This document shows positions 1 through 11,397 of a stretch of 64,000 nt of DNA, piece by piece (position 1 is the stretch's first letter; every line of letters starts with the position of its first letter). The translations under genes were made by a program, and so were the position numbers. Where the stretch lies: contig CAJQUW010005560.1 of assembly GCA_907163375.1 (NCBI GenBank), positions 176,001 through 240,000 on the forward strand. The letters run 5' to 3'. This stretch comes from Prostheceraeus crozeri (lineage: Eukaryota > Platyhelminthes > Polycladida > Euryleptidae). The notes under the pieces are model-generated. The model saw nothing but the letters and a program-made list of their open reading frames with translations. It was not told the DNA's origin and searched no databases.

Positions 1-648
1 TTGAACCACGCACGGGGCACATTGAAAACCACCCTGTGAGGCACATTGAACCACCCAGTGAGGCACATTGAACCACGCACGGGGCACATTGAAACACGCA
101 GTGAGCCACTTTGAACCACCCTGTGAGGCACGTTGAACCACGCACGGGGCACATTGAACCACCCAGTGGGGGCACATTGAACCACGCACGGGGCACATTG
201 AACCACCCAGTGAGGCACATTGAACCATCCAGTGGGGGCACATTGAACCACGCACGGGGCACATTGAACCACCCTGTGAGGCACGTTGAACCACGCACGG
301 GGCACATTGAACCACCTACTGGGGGCACATTGAACCACGCACGGGGCACATTGAACCACGCACGGGGCACATTGAAAACCACCCAGTGAGGCACGTTGAA
401 CCACGCACGGGGCACATTGAAAACCACCCTGTGAGGCACATTGAACCACCCAGTGAGGCACATTGAACCACGCACGGGGCACATTGAACCACCCTGTGAG
501 GCACGTTGAACCACGCACGGGGCACATTGAAAACCACCCTGTGAGGCACATTGAACCACCTACTGGGGCACATTGAACCACCTACTGGGGCACATTGAAC
601 CACCCAGTGAGGCACATTGAACCTCGCAGTGAGCCACTTTGAACCGCG
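1..648. repeat. Minisatellite, ~21-24 bp units, reaching the left edge
   Basis: About 30 head-to-tail units built on GGCACATTGAACCACGCACG and a variant carrying CCCAGTGA. Main variants alternate (CACGCACGGGG, CACCCAGTGAGG, CACCCTGTGAGG, CACCTACTGGGG), with occasional extra A or G. The array begins before base 1, so its full size is unknown. Open frames across it on both strands are repeat artefacts. Confidence 0.97.
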
Positions 649-1570
649 TTTGTTTATTGCTCTCTTGTGCAACTGTATGAGACTTCATGTATCAGATTCA
701 CAGCTTCAGTTCATGAATAATCAAAATCAAGCAACAAAACTCATAGATTGAGATTTTCATTGGCAAAAATGTAAGCAAATGTTTGATGTGGAAGTAATAC
801 ATGCTAATTTCTGAAATTAAAATGTTCATAGAGCATCAGAGTTCTCAGATTAATAGCATTATTCATCGATAGAAGAACCTTGTTAAGAGCATTAGTGCTG
901 AATGTATTGATATACAAGTACATTTATCATTGTGATCATCAATTTAAGAATGCCTGTAGGCATTATGCATTACATGTAGACATGTAGGACACGAGTAGGC
1001 CTATGCGAAAAAGCTGAGAAATTGTCAAAAAACAAAACAAGAAGCATCAACGTTTCAATTTGTTTGACCACCAAGGGAGGTTCCAGTGTATTCATAGCCA
1101 CATCATTGTGATTGAGATCACTGATTTGTATGAATTTATCAATTAATTGTTTCAATATTTATTCTTCTCCATGCCGCCCAGGTGCATCATTTTCGAAAAG
1201 AGTTACAGCACACAAAAAACGAATGCCATTTCTGCTCAGATAATATGATAGCGTTGCATACCAATTTGTAGCATAATCGCATGTCAAAACTTACAAATCA
1301 CTTCGTTTACGCAATAGAAGAAAAAATGAGCATCGAAGTGGTGCACTATGAACTTTGTTCAAAATGCCCCATCCTAGATGGTTCAATGTGTCTCACACAG
1401 GTCTCACATCGTTAAATAAGGCAGCAATCAAATAGTCTCGAACTGATAAATTAATGAAACTGATCAAGAATACTTAGGCTGGTAGTTCAATGTACCTCAC
1501 ACCCCTCTACCTGCAACCAGACTATTCTGGTATCAGCACGATTCCTTATGCAATGATACAATCATAACCA
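649..1570. other. Non-coding stretch with two degenerate inverted minisatellite units
   Basis: No convincing exon, RNA gene or element. Two short pieces, 1377-1400 (GATGGTTCAATGTGTCTCAC) and 1481-1503 (GGTAGTTCAATGTACCTCAC), match the reverse complement of the minisatellite unit at the left edge. They look like decayed units in the opposite orientation. Confidence 0.5.
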
Positions 1571-3435
1571 GAGAGAATGCTGTGCCTGTACCTACTACGA
1601 ATCTGCACGTCTGTCAGACATCTTCCTGTCAGACAGGATCAAAGAAAATCACATGTTCATCCAATAAGGCGCAGATAAAAATGTTTTTGGCAGAAATGAA
1701 ATTTTCTATGTTTCTCACATTTATGCTATGTTGTTGATAAGATTGAAATCACATGCCAATTGTTTACAAAAAGAGGTTATCTTTTATGTGAATTAAGACG
1801 ATGCATAGAAAAACGTCTACGTGAGCATCCTTCACTCCTGCTGAAGTTTGGCTTGTTTTCAAGCAGACAATTGTCCCTCAAATGTGGTATGATTTGAGTG
1901 CATCCACAATATTTTGAGTACCGTTATTTCTGTGTATTTTGGTTTATGGGGTACGCCTATGGCGTGGGTCCGCCACTGCTTATTCGTCCAAGATGTTCAA
2001 GAACCCGAAACGAGACGAAAACAGGTGGTCATCTTGCTGATGAGCCCCTTGTATGTATTCTTGTATATATTTGTTTTAGTGTCGTTTTGTCCAGTTTTAT
2101 TTTATATTTTCGCTCTTGTCTGTGTGAATTTTTGAGAATCCGTATGTCCAGCCCAGTGAACGCTTAATGAGTCCATTTCAGGACTATCTTACATTTTCTA
2201 TAGACAAATAATTTTTATGTTTTATTATATGTGCTATCCGCACGTTAGGGGACTTCAGTTACAATTCTCTTATCAACTGGAAAGTACGAAGTTTAGAGAC
2301 ATGACTTTTGGCATGATGTGTCTTCAGGTCAAAAATGATACGCGATGTATGCGAGAATGTGGCTCAATGTGGACGATGTAGCCAACATGTTGGTGTTTTC
2401 TGACAGGAGGAGGCTCGCCAAATCTGAATGTATCTGGCTTCATAGGCCTCACCCGACCTGAAAACGACCTGAAGACATTCCATGGCAAGAGTTAAGGTTC
2501 TAGACTTGGTGCTTTTCAGTTTGTGATAGAAGACATAGAAAATCTCATTTTTGCCAAAAACTGCAATCTGCGTCCTATTGGATTGTGTTTTTCTTTGATC
2601 CTGTCTGACACGAAGAGGAACCAACCAGAACTCGACAGACGCACGGATTCGTAGCAGGCATAGGGTGTATATCATTCTGTGAAAGTCTCATTGTCGGCCT
2701 CGTTCCCTGCACAAACACGTGCTGGCTGCCGGACTATGAGGTGTACATCATTCTGTGAAAGTCTCATCTTCGGCCTCGTTCCCTGCACAAACACGTGCTG
2801 ACTGCCGGACTATGAGGTGCACATCATTCTGTGAAAGTCTCATTTTCGGCCTCGTTCCCTGCACAAACTCGTGCTGGCTGCCGGACTATGAGGTGTACAT
2901 CATTCTGTGAAAGTCTCATTTTCGGCCTCGTTCCCTGCACAAACTCGTGCTGGCTGCCGGACTATGAGATGTTCATCATTCTGTGAAATTCTCATTGTCG
3001 GCCTCGTTCCCTGCACAAACTCGTGCTAGCTGCCGGACTATGAGGTGTACATCATTCTGTGAAATTCTCATTTTTGTCCTCGTTCCCTGCACAAACTCGT
3101 GCTAGCTGCCGGACTATGAGGTGTACATCATTCTGTGAAATTCTCATTGTCGGCCTCGTTCCCTGCACAAACTCGTGCTAGCTGCCGGACTATGAGGTGT
3201 ACATCATTCTGTGAAAGTCTCATTGTCGGCCTCGTTCCCTGCACAAACTCGTGCTGGCTGCCGGACTATGAGGTGCACATCATTCTGTGAAAGTCTCATT
3301 CTCGGCCTCGTTCCCTGCACAAACTCGTGCTGGCTGCGGACTATGAGGTGCACATCATTCTGTGAAAGTCTCATTGTCGGCCTCGTTCCCTGCAGACACT
3401 CGTGCCGGCTGCCGGACTATGTGTCTTATGTGTAT
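1571..3435. mobile_element. Foldback element with one arm expanded into a 76-bp array
   Basis: The left arm (about 1571-1735) is an imperfect inverted copy of about 2520-2670. Both contain a GTCAGACAGGATCAAAGAAA block, a GCAGAT...TTTTTGGCA block and a TTTTCTATGT block. The right arm continues outward into the 76-bp array at 2664-3430. The interior 1740-2500 holds no recognisable coding sequence. The same core borders the array at 22445-23440, so both belong to one family. Foldback elements with tandem repeats in their arms are known (Drosophila FB, sea urchin TU). The assignment here is inference from sequence symmetry. Confidence 0.7.
2664..3430 (+). repeat. 76-bp tandem array (about 10 units), forward orientation
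   Basis: The unit contains CATTCTGTGAAAGTCTCATT, then GGCCTCGTTCCCTGCACAAA, then GCTGGCTGCCGGACTATGAG. Successive GGACTATGAG motifs lie 76 bp apart (2731, 2807 and so on). Units differ by single substitutions. The same satellite occurs inverted at 22445-23270. Small ORFs in the array are artefacts. Confidence 0.95.
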
Positions 3436-3855
3436 GCGAGCATAAAATTAATTATCTAATCAATGCCTTCCGAAAATCAGCACAGGCAATTGGAAGTCGC
3501 ATTTTATGTCATTTAGGTTGAATTACTTATTGTATTTCCTGCCATTGTCAAAGCGATTATTATTATAATTTAATTATTATTCACAGAATTTTGTTTTACA
3601 GTCTGTGAAGTTGGTCTAAGATTTTCAGAAGGCTGTGGCGGTTTTCAGATTTTGATTGGGACAGTCTAAAACCGTTTATTATTTAGCCACTTACACAATA
3701 GTTCTAAATGAAACTGGGTTGGAAAGTATCAGATATTTCAACTTTATAATCAGAGATAAGTTTGAGATTTCTGATGTCTTCCATATTTTCTGCTTTAAGA
3801 TGTCAATCATGTCAATGAAAGTCTTGTTCTATAATTTGCACTTACTGTTTTTCAG
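3436..3855 (+). other. Intron sequence upstream of the first visible domain exon
   Basis: AT-rich sequence without repeats or coding potential, ending in a pyrimidine tract and AG acceptor (TACTGTTTTTCAG) at 3855. It is the 3' part of an intron whose upstream exon lies outside the window or was not recognised. Confidence 0.6.
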
Positions 3856-4197
3856 CAACCGTGTTCGGAATTGCAAATCAATGTACAGACTTCAATGATG
3901 GCGAGAACTTTGATTTTTCTGCCGAAATATCGATGCATCCAACTGTGGGAGAAGTTCGAAGGGTAGTCGCAAAAGAGATGAGAAGAGAAGCAGAATCGAT
4001 ATCTCTGCGGCGACAGGTAGGAATGCTTAATGAAAAGCCGTTTTATTGGGTTGGATACGGCTTCTCAGATACCAGCGGAAACATTCGTCCGGGATATGAT
4101 TTGAAGTATATTAGGACTGTTCTGTTATGCTCCGATGACGACGATTTTGCAGTAACGAAAGGTGCTAACAACCTCATAATCGTTGCGGCTAAGGGAG
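3856..4197 (+). CDS. Exon: repeat domain 1 of a multi-domain MAP3K-like kinase gene
   Basis: A 342-bp exon, phase 1 at both ends, bounded by TTTTTCAG and GTGAGT. It encodes one ~114-residue domain beginning TVFGIANQCTDFNDG. The core is a strand (FDFSAEIS), a helix (HPTVGEVRRVVAKEM), a strand (SISLRRQVGM), an aromatic loop (FYWVGYGFSD) and an acidic segment before a final strand (NLIIVAA). The layout resembles a beta-grasp or ubiquitin-like fold; that is inference. Five further exons encode the same domain and splice in frame to this one, G|CT joining exon 2. Entry in phase 1 means an upstream exon exists outside the window. Function is unknown; a protein-interaction or oligomerisation role next to a kinase is plausible. 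The ORF continues past 4197 into the intron, but the donor and the paralogous exons fix the end. Confidence 0.88.
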
Positions 4198-4394
4198 GTG
4201 AGTTGTCTCTGTCATTGGATTTAAGTGTCTGTGTAAAGGAAACATTTTTCCTTCTTGTAAGGTTCCTTACAATCTTTCGGATTTGCATGTGTGAGTTCCT
4301 AATTTGAACGCTGATTTCAGTCATTCACTCTAGAATTTATCTTCCCTTTCCCCCTGTTTCGAGTGTTGCACATATGATGGTTAAACGTCACTAC

Positions 4395-6180
4395 TCATTC
4401 TACTGGGGCCTTCGACGGTGCTGACATGGTCAGACCGCAATTTATAACGTGATGGTATGGTTTTCTGGTGACTTGTGATCTTTTAGTCCGGATGCCCTTC
4501 CTGCCGACTTCCAGTGACACCTTCGGGGCTCGACCACTGGACCACAAGATCGCTAGGCCAAGCACTTCACCACTGTGCCACGGAGACCGGACGCCCTTCC
4601 TGCCGACTTCCAATGACACTCTCGGGGCTCGACCTCTGGACCAAAAGATCACCAGGCCAAGCACTCAACCACTGTGCCACCGAGAGACCGGATGCCCTTC
4701 CTCCCGACTTCCAATGACACTCTCGGGGCTCGACTTCAGGACCAAAAGATCACCAGGCCAAGCACTCAACCACTGTGCCACGGAGACCGGATGCCCTTCC
4801 TGCCGACTTCCAATGACACTTTCGGGGCTCGACTTCAGGACCACAAGATCACCAGGCCAAGCACTTCACCACTGTGCCACGGAGACCGGACGCCCTTCCT
4901 GCCGACTTCCAATGACACTCTCGGGGTTCGACCTCTGGACCAAAACATCACCAGGCCAAGCACTCAACCACTGTGCCACCGAGAGACCGGATGCCCTTCC
5001 TGCCGACTTCCAGTGACACTCTCGGGGCTCGACTTCAGGACCAAAAGATCACCAGGCCAAGCACTTAACCACTGTGCCACCGAGAGACCGGATGCCCTTC
5101 CTGCCGACTTCCAATGGCACTCTCGGGGTTCGACCTCTGGACCAAAAGATCACCAGGCCAAGCACTCAACCACTGTGCCACGGAGACCGGACGCCCTTCC
5201 TGCCGACTTCCAATGACACTCTCGGGGTTCGACCTCTGGACCAAAAGATCACCAGGCCAAGCACTCAACCACTGTGCCACCGAGAGACCGGATGCCCTTC
5301 CTGCCGACTTCCAGTGACACTCTCGGGGCTCGACTTCAGGACCAAAAGATCACCAGGCCAAGCACTTAACCACTGTGCCACGGAGACCGGATACCCTTCC
5401 TGCCGACTTCCAATGACACTCTCGGGGCTCGGCCTCTGGACCACAAGATCGCTAGGCCAAGCACTTCACCACTGTGCCACGGAGACCGGATGCCCTTCCT
5501 GCCGACTTCCAGTGACACTCTCGGGGCTCGACTTCAGGACCAAAAGATCACCAGGCCAAGCACTTAACCACTGTGCCACGGAGACCGGATACCCTTCCTG
5601 CCGACTTCCAATGACACTCTCGGGGCTCGACCACTGGACCACAAGATCGCTAGGCCAAGCACTTCACCACTGTGCCACGGAGACCGGACGCCCTTCCTGC
5701 CGACTTCCAGTGACACTCTCGGGGCTCGGCCTCTGGACCACAAGATCACCAGGTCAAGCACTTAGCCACTGTGCCACGGAGACCGGATACCCTTCCTGCC
5801 GACTTCCAATGACACTCTCGGGGCTCGGCCTCTGGACCACAAGATCGCTAGGCCAAGCACTTCACCACTGTGCCACGGAGACCGGATGCCCTTCCTGCCG
5901 ACTTCCAATGACACTTTCGGGGCTCGACCACTGGACTGAAAGATCGCTAGGCCGAGCACTTAACCACTGTGCCACGGAGACCGGATGCCCGTTCTGCCGA
6001 CTTCCAATGACACTCTCGGGGCTCGACTTCAGGACCAAAAGATCACCAGGCCAAGCACTTCACCACTGTGCCACGGAGACCGGATGCCCGTTCTGCCGAC
6101 TTCCAATGACACTCTCGGGGCTCGACCACTGCACCACAAGATCGCTAGGCCAAGCACTTCACCACTGTGCCACCAAGAGA
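4395..6180 (-). repeat. ~99-101-bp tandem array derived from a tRNA-like SINE head, about 17 units
   Basis: Each unit reads on the minus strand TGGCACAGTGGTTAAGTGCT, then about 20 nt, then GGTCGAGCCCC, then AGTCGGCAGGAAGGGCATCC. The first part matches the pol III A-box consensus TGGCNNAGTGG. The second resembles the B box, about 34 nt further on, as in tRNA-derived SINEs. The left flank 4395-4490 (GACGGTGCTGACATGGTCAG) matches the body of the single SINE copy at 45520-45692, so the array grew from such an insertion. Units are 99 bp, or 101 bp where CCGAGAGACC replaces CGGAGACC. Because 99 is a multiple of three, long ORFs run through it; they are not genes. Confidence 0.88.
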
Positions 6181-6399
6181 CCAAGAGAGACCACCAACGA
6201 TTACCTTGTCGATTTGAAACTGATCTGCTGTTGCTTGCAGCCTACATAGTCAACTTATAGAACTTGGAAACAACCTACATGTATATTTTTATAAATTTGA
6301 TTCTTATAAAGATAAAAGATGCATGAATTGAATATTTTCATGAAGCAGTTTCTTAAAAACCAGTGTCATTATCCAATCCATATTTCTAATTCCCCTCAG

Positions 6400-6741
6400 C
6401 TGCATTATTTGGCGTTAAACACTGCTATAAAGATTTCGATGATGGAAAGTATTTTGATATCTACGTGAAAGTATCAACGCACCCCACTGTTGGAGAAGTC
6501 AGAAAAATAATCGCGCACAATATGAGAAAGCATCCGGAGTCGATCTCCATCAGAAGACAAGTTGCAGTATTTGATGGAATTCCGTTGTACGAGGTTAGAC
6601 ATGGATACGCTGATATAAAAGGAAACTTCTATCAATCAGATGATGTAGATGAAGAGCGGATGGTAGTTCTTCGTAACGATGATGAACACTTTCACATTGT
6701 GAAGGATGATGGAAATCAGATCACTGTTGCTCCCCGTGACG
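6400..6741 (+). CDS. Exon: repeat domain 2 of the kinase gene
   Basis: A 342-bp symmetric phase 1-1 exon between TCCCCTCAG and GTGAGT. The encoded domain starts ALFGVKHCYKDFDDGKYFDI and carries the helix motif HPTVGEVRKIIAHNM, the strand motif ESISIRRQVAVFDG and the C-terminal NQITVAPRDG. It aligns without gaps with the domain of exon 1 and best with that of exon 4 (shared KVS-HPTVGE-RKI-AH). The aromatic segment is altered: LYEVRHGYAD replaces the FYWVGYGFSD type. Splicing is G|CT on the left and G|AA into exon 3. Role is as for the other repeats: an unassigned, probably beta-grasp-like module. Confidence 0.88.
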
Positions 6742-8964
6742 GTGAGTTCTTGTGTGTTTATTACTTGTCTATGTCACTTTTTTGCATATTAAATTTGTCT
6801 ACTTAGTTAGGAATTGAAGTATTCGGCGGGTAATATCCTCCACCAGGCTCTCTCGAGCCATTATTGCCTTGGCTACCGACCTCTCGATTTTTATGTTCCA
6901 CACTTCATTTTTGAAAGTACCACGTCATGAAGTTGGTGGTCGTCTCCTTTATCTGCCGCTTATTGGATGACGTCATTGATCCGAGTCATTTTCTAGTTCC
7001 CCCACTAGTAGCACCGCAACACGTCTTGCTTTGCGGAGAGAGCAAGCAATCAAATACGACCATAGCAGCAGGAGCATGAGAATTATAGATATTGACAAAT
7101 TCTTGCTGACGGCGATGATCACTCACATGTGACGTCATGAACTGCGCGCGCATGGACTAAGTTCTAAAAGAAACTTAATGCACGAGTAACAGCCGTCGTC
7201 GCAGGCTCGGAATGATTCACCGTGCAAATCAAGATTTCTACAAGTTATGTTGTTCAATGCCTGCAAAATAAAGGTGTCATGGAATACATGCAAATCGGAA
7301 TTGCAGTAGTGAAATGCATGAGATCAGTACCACAAAGGAAAAGTCAAAACCCCAAGTTTTATTCCAAAACAACAGTACAGAGAATTTACAAAAGATATAA
7401 CAAAATTGGCCGCGACACTTGCGGCAATTTTTTAAAAGAGAGACTCGTTACAATAGTACATTTACAAGAGGATAGTCAGTCACAGAACACTGCCGCAACG
7501 AGAGGAGATAACATCGTCCAATGGGAAGTCCTTCTTCCATGGTATTGACTGAAGGAAGTCTGACGTCATTGAAGGTCCCTGCCGCAACGAGCGGCGACAC
7601 ATTGCCTCACATGCCGGGCTTAACAGGTTATTGTGCTGAGAAAGCAGACGGTGTGTGTGTAATAATGTGGAAACGGAAGCGATGGAGGACTTGGAGCAAG
7701 AACGTATAGGACCTTTTGGTCGGTAGGTTGAGACAGTTGACTAGCGCTAATTGGCTACGAATTGGGTCCCAGAGGCTCTTGTTCCGTGGAAGTAAACAAG
7801 CAAAAGTTCCAGAAACTATTCAAAGAAACCTCAACCCGATTTGCCGACGAATACCTTTCAGTCCACTTCTTTGATTATCTTCTTGTTCACACCGACCATG
7901 TCCTCAAAGTCCACTCTGTGATCACACATGTCGGGCGACTTCCGAGTGTGTGACGTCATATTGAAAACAGCAGCCGCTTTCTAAGTACAAATGCACTTAG
8001 TCATATAAGTATCATTTCGTGTATGAATTGTGAAAGGCCTCAACAGAGGCCATTCATAAAGGACGTCGGCGGCTAGGATGGAGAGGGGAGATTGAAAAAT
8101 GCTGACATTTGCGGAGGTGTACCACGAATTCGATGAACTACAAATGCTTGCTGATGGTAACTTCAGTTGCTCGGCTTTGTACCGATTGCTAGATCTTTAG
8201 AATATTCAAATCAATGAAACATACAGCAGCTGCAGATCTATTGCAAGCTATTTTGCAGAGCTCATGGGTGCGCGATTCCGCGATCGCGATCGAGCAGTTC
8301 TTTATCTATGCACGTTCTTATATTTTCAAGTCACTGAAGGTATATACTGTTTAACGCTTTGTGTACCGTCTACTTTTTCCAATTGTGTTTAGCTGAGGAG
8401 GCATGCACGCCATGTCATAGGCCTACAGGTCTATTCGTGTTTGCAAAGTTGAAATGAATGATAGCGTCATATGGCTTAGGCTCATGTGCGTCTCCATAGA
8501 TGGTGATAATGATTCGAATACTCGCACAAGTACTATGCACGTCACGATGACAGGAACTCGAGAACTTGAGGATGTGTCTTCAACATGCACCGACGCATAT
8601 GAAGGCGTTCTGTATATATATGTTATAGGCAGACATCTTCCAGAATTGGCAGAAATGTGATATTCCTTGTATCCGCTAGCTTGCCAAATTGTTGTTAAAG
8701 ATGATGAAAGCGTCAGGACAGCCGATGTCATTGTTGCAGAAAATCAGACTGTTCTGATCACAAAATGATATTCTCAGAATTCAACGAAGGCGGTGGACGT
8801 CGAGGATCTGTCTGCATTTTATCCTTCAATTATATCGACGACCTAAAACTGTACAGGGAGTTTTTAGCTTATTTTTTCCGAAAATCATGATCTGTCGTCT
8901 GGTCAATTACATTTCGAAATGGTCCTTCCTACAAATTGTTTTATTCCATCTCTTGTCTCTTCAG
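6742..8964 (+). other. Intron between domain exons 2 and 3
   Basis: About 2.2 kb bounded by GTGAGT and TCTTGTCTCTTCAG. No transposon ends, arrays or convincing coding sequence seen. It contains several TGACGTCA-type palindromes (around 6970, 7130, 7560 and 7955) and a repeated TGCCGCAACGAG motif (7491 and 7580), suggestive of an old unidentified element. Confidence 0.5.
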
Positions 8965-9300
8965 AAACTGTATTTGCCTTTTCCAACTTATGTGGTGATA
9001 TTGTAGAAGATTTACTGTGCTCTGCCAAATTATCGCCGCAACCTACCGTTGGTGAAGTTCGGATGCTGATAGCCCGTGAAATTGGAAAGGATCCTGAGAC
9101 TATCACTTTGAGAAGACTTGTTGGAATGTTCGATGGAAGGCCTGTATTTTGGGTCACAGTTGGCTTCTCAGATATCGATGGAAACTTTTATCAGTTAAAG
9201 GATGTGAAGAGGAGGAAACAAATTTGTCTTCGCATTGATGAGGACAATTATCAAATTATAAAAGACGGAATGAATACTCTTATTGTTACTCCTCATGATG
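8965..9300 (+). CDS. Exon: repeat domain 3 of the kinase gene
   Basis: A 336-bp symmetric phase 1-1 exon between CTCTTCAG and GTGAGT, two codons shorter than its 342-bp siblings. The domain begins ETVFAFSNLCGDIVEDLLCS. The usual acidic-glycine turn (DGxxF) is missing here, so strand 1-2 has diverged. It then carries QPTVGEVRMLIAREI, ETITLRRLVGMFDGRPVFWV, GFSDIDGNFYQ and LIVTPHDG. Splicing is G|AA from exon 2 and G|TG into exon 4. The open frame begins before 8965 and continues after 9300, but the splice sites and paralogous exons fix the borders. Confidence 0.87.
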
Positions 9301-9392
9301 GTGAGTTCTCAATTGTCTTCTACAATGAGCGGATGCCCGACGACTGCTGCCGCTTCCAAAAGTATCATGATCAAAGATCGGCAATGAAACAT

Positions 9393-9625
9393 CATTTCAT
9401 TTTTGAAAAATGATATGAAATGATATCATCAACAAATTTTGTTCCGTTGCATTTTCTAATCATAGATGCTTTGCATTTTGTATTGAAGCGAATTTGGTCT
9501 CTCGTTTGTTCTACCCATATCCTTCCGCACTGGTTGATTCATGTAGCGAAAACCAGCAGGCTATTGACTGTCAGTCTGTCTCTCACACAAATTGTCAAAC
9601 AACTCATTAATAACACTGCCTTGAT
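9393..9625 (+). repeat. Left copy of an inverted repeat pair (with 11170-11397)
   Basis: Shares TTTGCATTTTGTATTGAAGC, the ATCCTTCCGCACTGGTTGAT region and GATTCATGTAGCGAAAA with the reverse complement of 11170-11397. The two copies are about 1.5 kb apart in inverted orientation. This could be the arms of a large foldback insertion or two independent copies of one element. No coding function is assigned. Confidence 0.75.
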
Positions 9626-10034
9626 GTTTTTGAAGTCTTGACTGTAATGTAAATATTTTCAACCTTTTTTCGTACTTTAGATACTGTTGGCCTAACCAAC
9701 AGCATTGTAGGAGTACTTGTAATTCGAGTGTATAACGCTTAAATCAAAACTTGTGATGTCTAATGTATAGGCCATAGGCCTACATAGCTTTTGATATACA
9801 AGAAGCTTTCTATGACTAAACTGCTTTCTTCGGTCTTCCATTACTTGGAATCTATGGATGTTGCATGCAATCTAATTTTAATTTCATTGTTAGGAGCAGT
9901 AACAGTATCATGTCAGCAGTGTAATTAGAAAAATTCGGATGACTAGATCTATTTACAGTGCAGGCCGTCGTATATTTCACCAAAAATGGTATATTTTCAT
10001 CATAGAAAATAACAAACGAATATACGAATATAAC
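9626..10034. other. Intron sequence, nothing recognised
   Basis: AT-rich, unremarkable sequence between two dispersed repeats; no ORF, array or element end seen. Confidence 0.5.
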
Positions 10035-10490
10035 AAATGAAATATAGAAAACGAAGGTGTATTATCTCAGAACACTGGCATTCGAAATTAGAAAACCTCA
10101 GTATAATCCTATCAGTGACAACTTTACACAATGCGGATTGGAGTGTCTTGAGGCAATTTCATTGTACCATTCTCAAACACTCTCTCGGTCGTTTGATATT
10201 TTTTTTACTGCACACGTGTCGGGAAAATATGACGTTTTTATTTCACAATTTCCCAAAGGTCAAAATTTCCAGCAAATTTGAAAAATATTTGACTTTTTGG
10301 TAAGTCAAAAAAACGCATACAAGTCAGCTAGGGTTAACGACAGAAAGTTCATGGAGACTGCAAAGTGTTAACGTCAAAACCTATAACTCGTGAAAAAGTG
10401 GAAAAGGAAGAGGGGGTATGTAGTCCATGTCCGGTCTTCAATAATTGGAAGCGGAAGCGAATAAAAATCAATCGCTTCCGTAGTCCTGGA
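10035..10490 (+). repeat. Dispersed repeat, second copy inverted at 52672-53100
   Basis: The two copies share the blocks CGAAGGTGTATTATCTCAGA-like, TTCCCAAAGGTC, GACTTTTTGGTAAGTCAAAA, TCAGCTAGGGTTAACGACAG and AATAATTGGAAGCGGAAGCG in the same order. Both copies keep a partly open frame of about 75 codons, but its residues resemble no family I know. It is probably a non-autonomous transposon, inside the segment bracketed by the 9393/11170 inverted pair. Confidence 0.8.
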
Positions 10491-11169
10491 TTCATTTGCG
10501 TGTGGCTTAGTTTAGAGCGGACATAATCCTATCCCAGCCATTGTATGCAATGGTAGCAATCGACAGAAATTGGCATAGATATTCGTCTCTCTTTGTGTGA
10601 TTGGCCAAGCGCGCGCATTGCAGAAGTAGCTCGTATCAGCGAACACACGAACCTCAACCGTCAGATCGCAGGCAGGTCTGTCAAGTGAAAAGTGCTTATC
10701 TTTGACTCAATTTTCCTCCGTGATAAATTCGTCAAATGGCAATATTATTCACGCCGTTCGACTCCTCACGATCTGAATTTACTGACTGTGTACGCTCAAT
10801 GTGGTGTCAATCTTCTGGCTTGTCAGAATTCAGGCTTGAATTTGTATTACTTTTAATGGAAAATTTATCCTCTTGCCCCTCGAGACTAGTTTTGACCGTG
10901 GCCATCAGTATCGAAGAATGACATCTCTAGATCCAAACACGCAAACGGAAATTTATCTTTGTGAACTAAATCCACTTTTATCCACTTTGCAGTTCCGAGA
11001 CAAACTGTGCTATCGGTTGATTTCAATTAGAAAGCATAATACTGACATCTAAGCAGCTGTAAGAATGAAAAGATGCATTTATTTGGGAATGAAGTCTTTA
11101 TTAATTGTTTCAAATTTTCAAATTTCCCATAGAGAACAGTCCGCGTTACATCTGTGTGAGTCACATTTC
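10491..11169. other. Intron sequence, nothing recognised
   Basis: No coding, repeat or element signature seen. Sequence lies between the dispersed repeat and the right member of the inverted pair. Confidence 0.5.
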
Positions 11170-11397
11170 TGCTTCTGAGCGCAGCTACAGTCTTGCATTG
11201 TTTTACAGTCTGTGTGATAGACAATAGACTGCTGCTTTTCGCTACATGAATCAACCAGTGAGGAAGGACATGGAAAGAACAGACGAAAGAGACTAAATTT
11301 GCTTCAATACAAAATGCGAAGAATCTATGATAAGAAAATATATTTGAAGCATAAATTTTTGATGATATCATTTTGTCATTGCCGATCATAGTATACA
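11170..11397 (-). repeat. Right copy of an inverted repeat pair (with 9393-9625)
   Basis: The reverse complement reproduces the blocks of 9393-9625, including a region encoding HVLPHWLIHVAK in place of HILPHWLIHVAK. Conservation of the peptide may simply reflect DNA similarity. Confidence 0.75.

Noticed and set aside
1898-2167. 89-codon + frame with hydrophobic stretches upstream of the first domain exon, considered as a signal-peptide exon
   Set aside because: It lies in the loop of the foldback element, lacks a matching donor in the right phase and shows no signal-peptide start in good context.
2664-3430. CRISPR-like look of regularly spaced repeats
   Set aside because: Units are contiguous with no unique spacers, eukaryotic context, and the unit derives from a MITE terminus. 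The same applies to the arrays at 1, 4395, 22445, 27972 and 42813.
4043-4324. 93-codon minus-strand frame over domain exon 1
   Set aside because: Antisense shadow of a conserved coding exon.
4468-5216. Overlapping + frames of ~180 codons in the same array
   Set aside because: Same repeat artefact as 5074-6249; the frame changes wherever a 101-bp unit occurs.
5074-6249. 391-codon + frame rich in PLCHGDR, SCRLPMTLSGL and HCATETG motifs
   Set aside because: Generated by the 99-bp SINE-derived repeat unit (33 codons); other frames of the same array are equally open and the sequence resembles no protein.
7222-7548. 108-codon + frame with TTVQRIYKRYNKIGRDT resembling a Tc1 helix-turn-helix
   Set aside because: Only ~17 residues look similar; no TIR, DDE motifs or TA flanks could be found around it.
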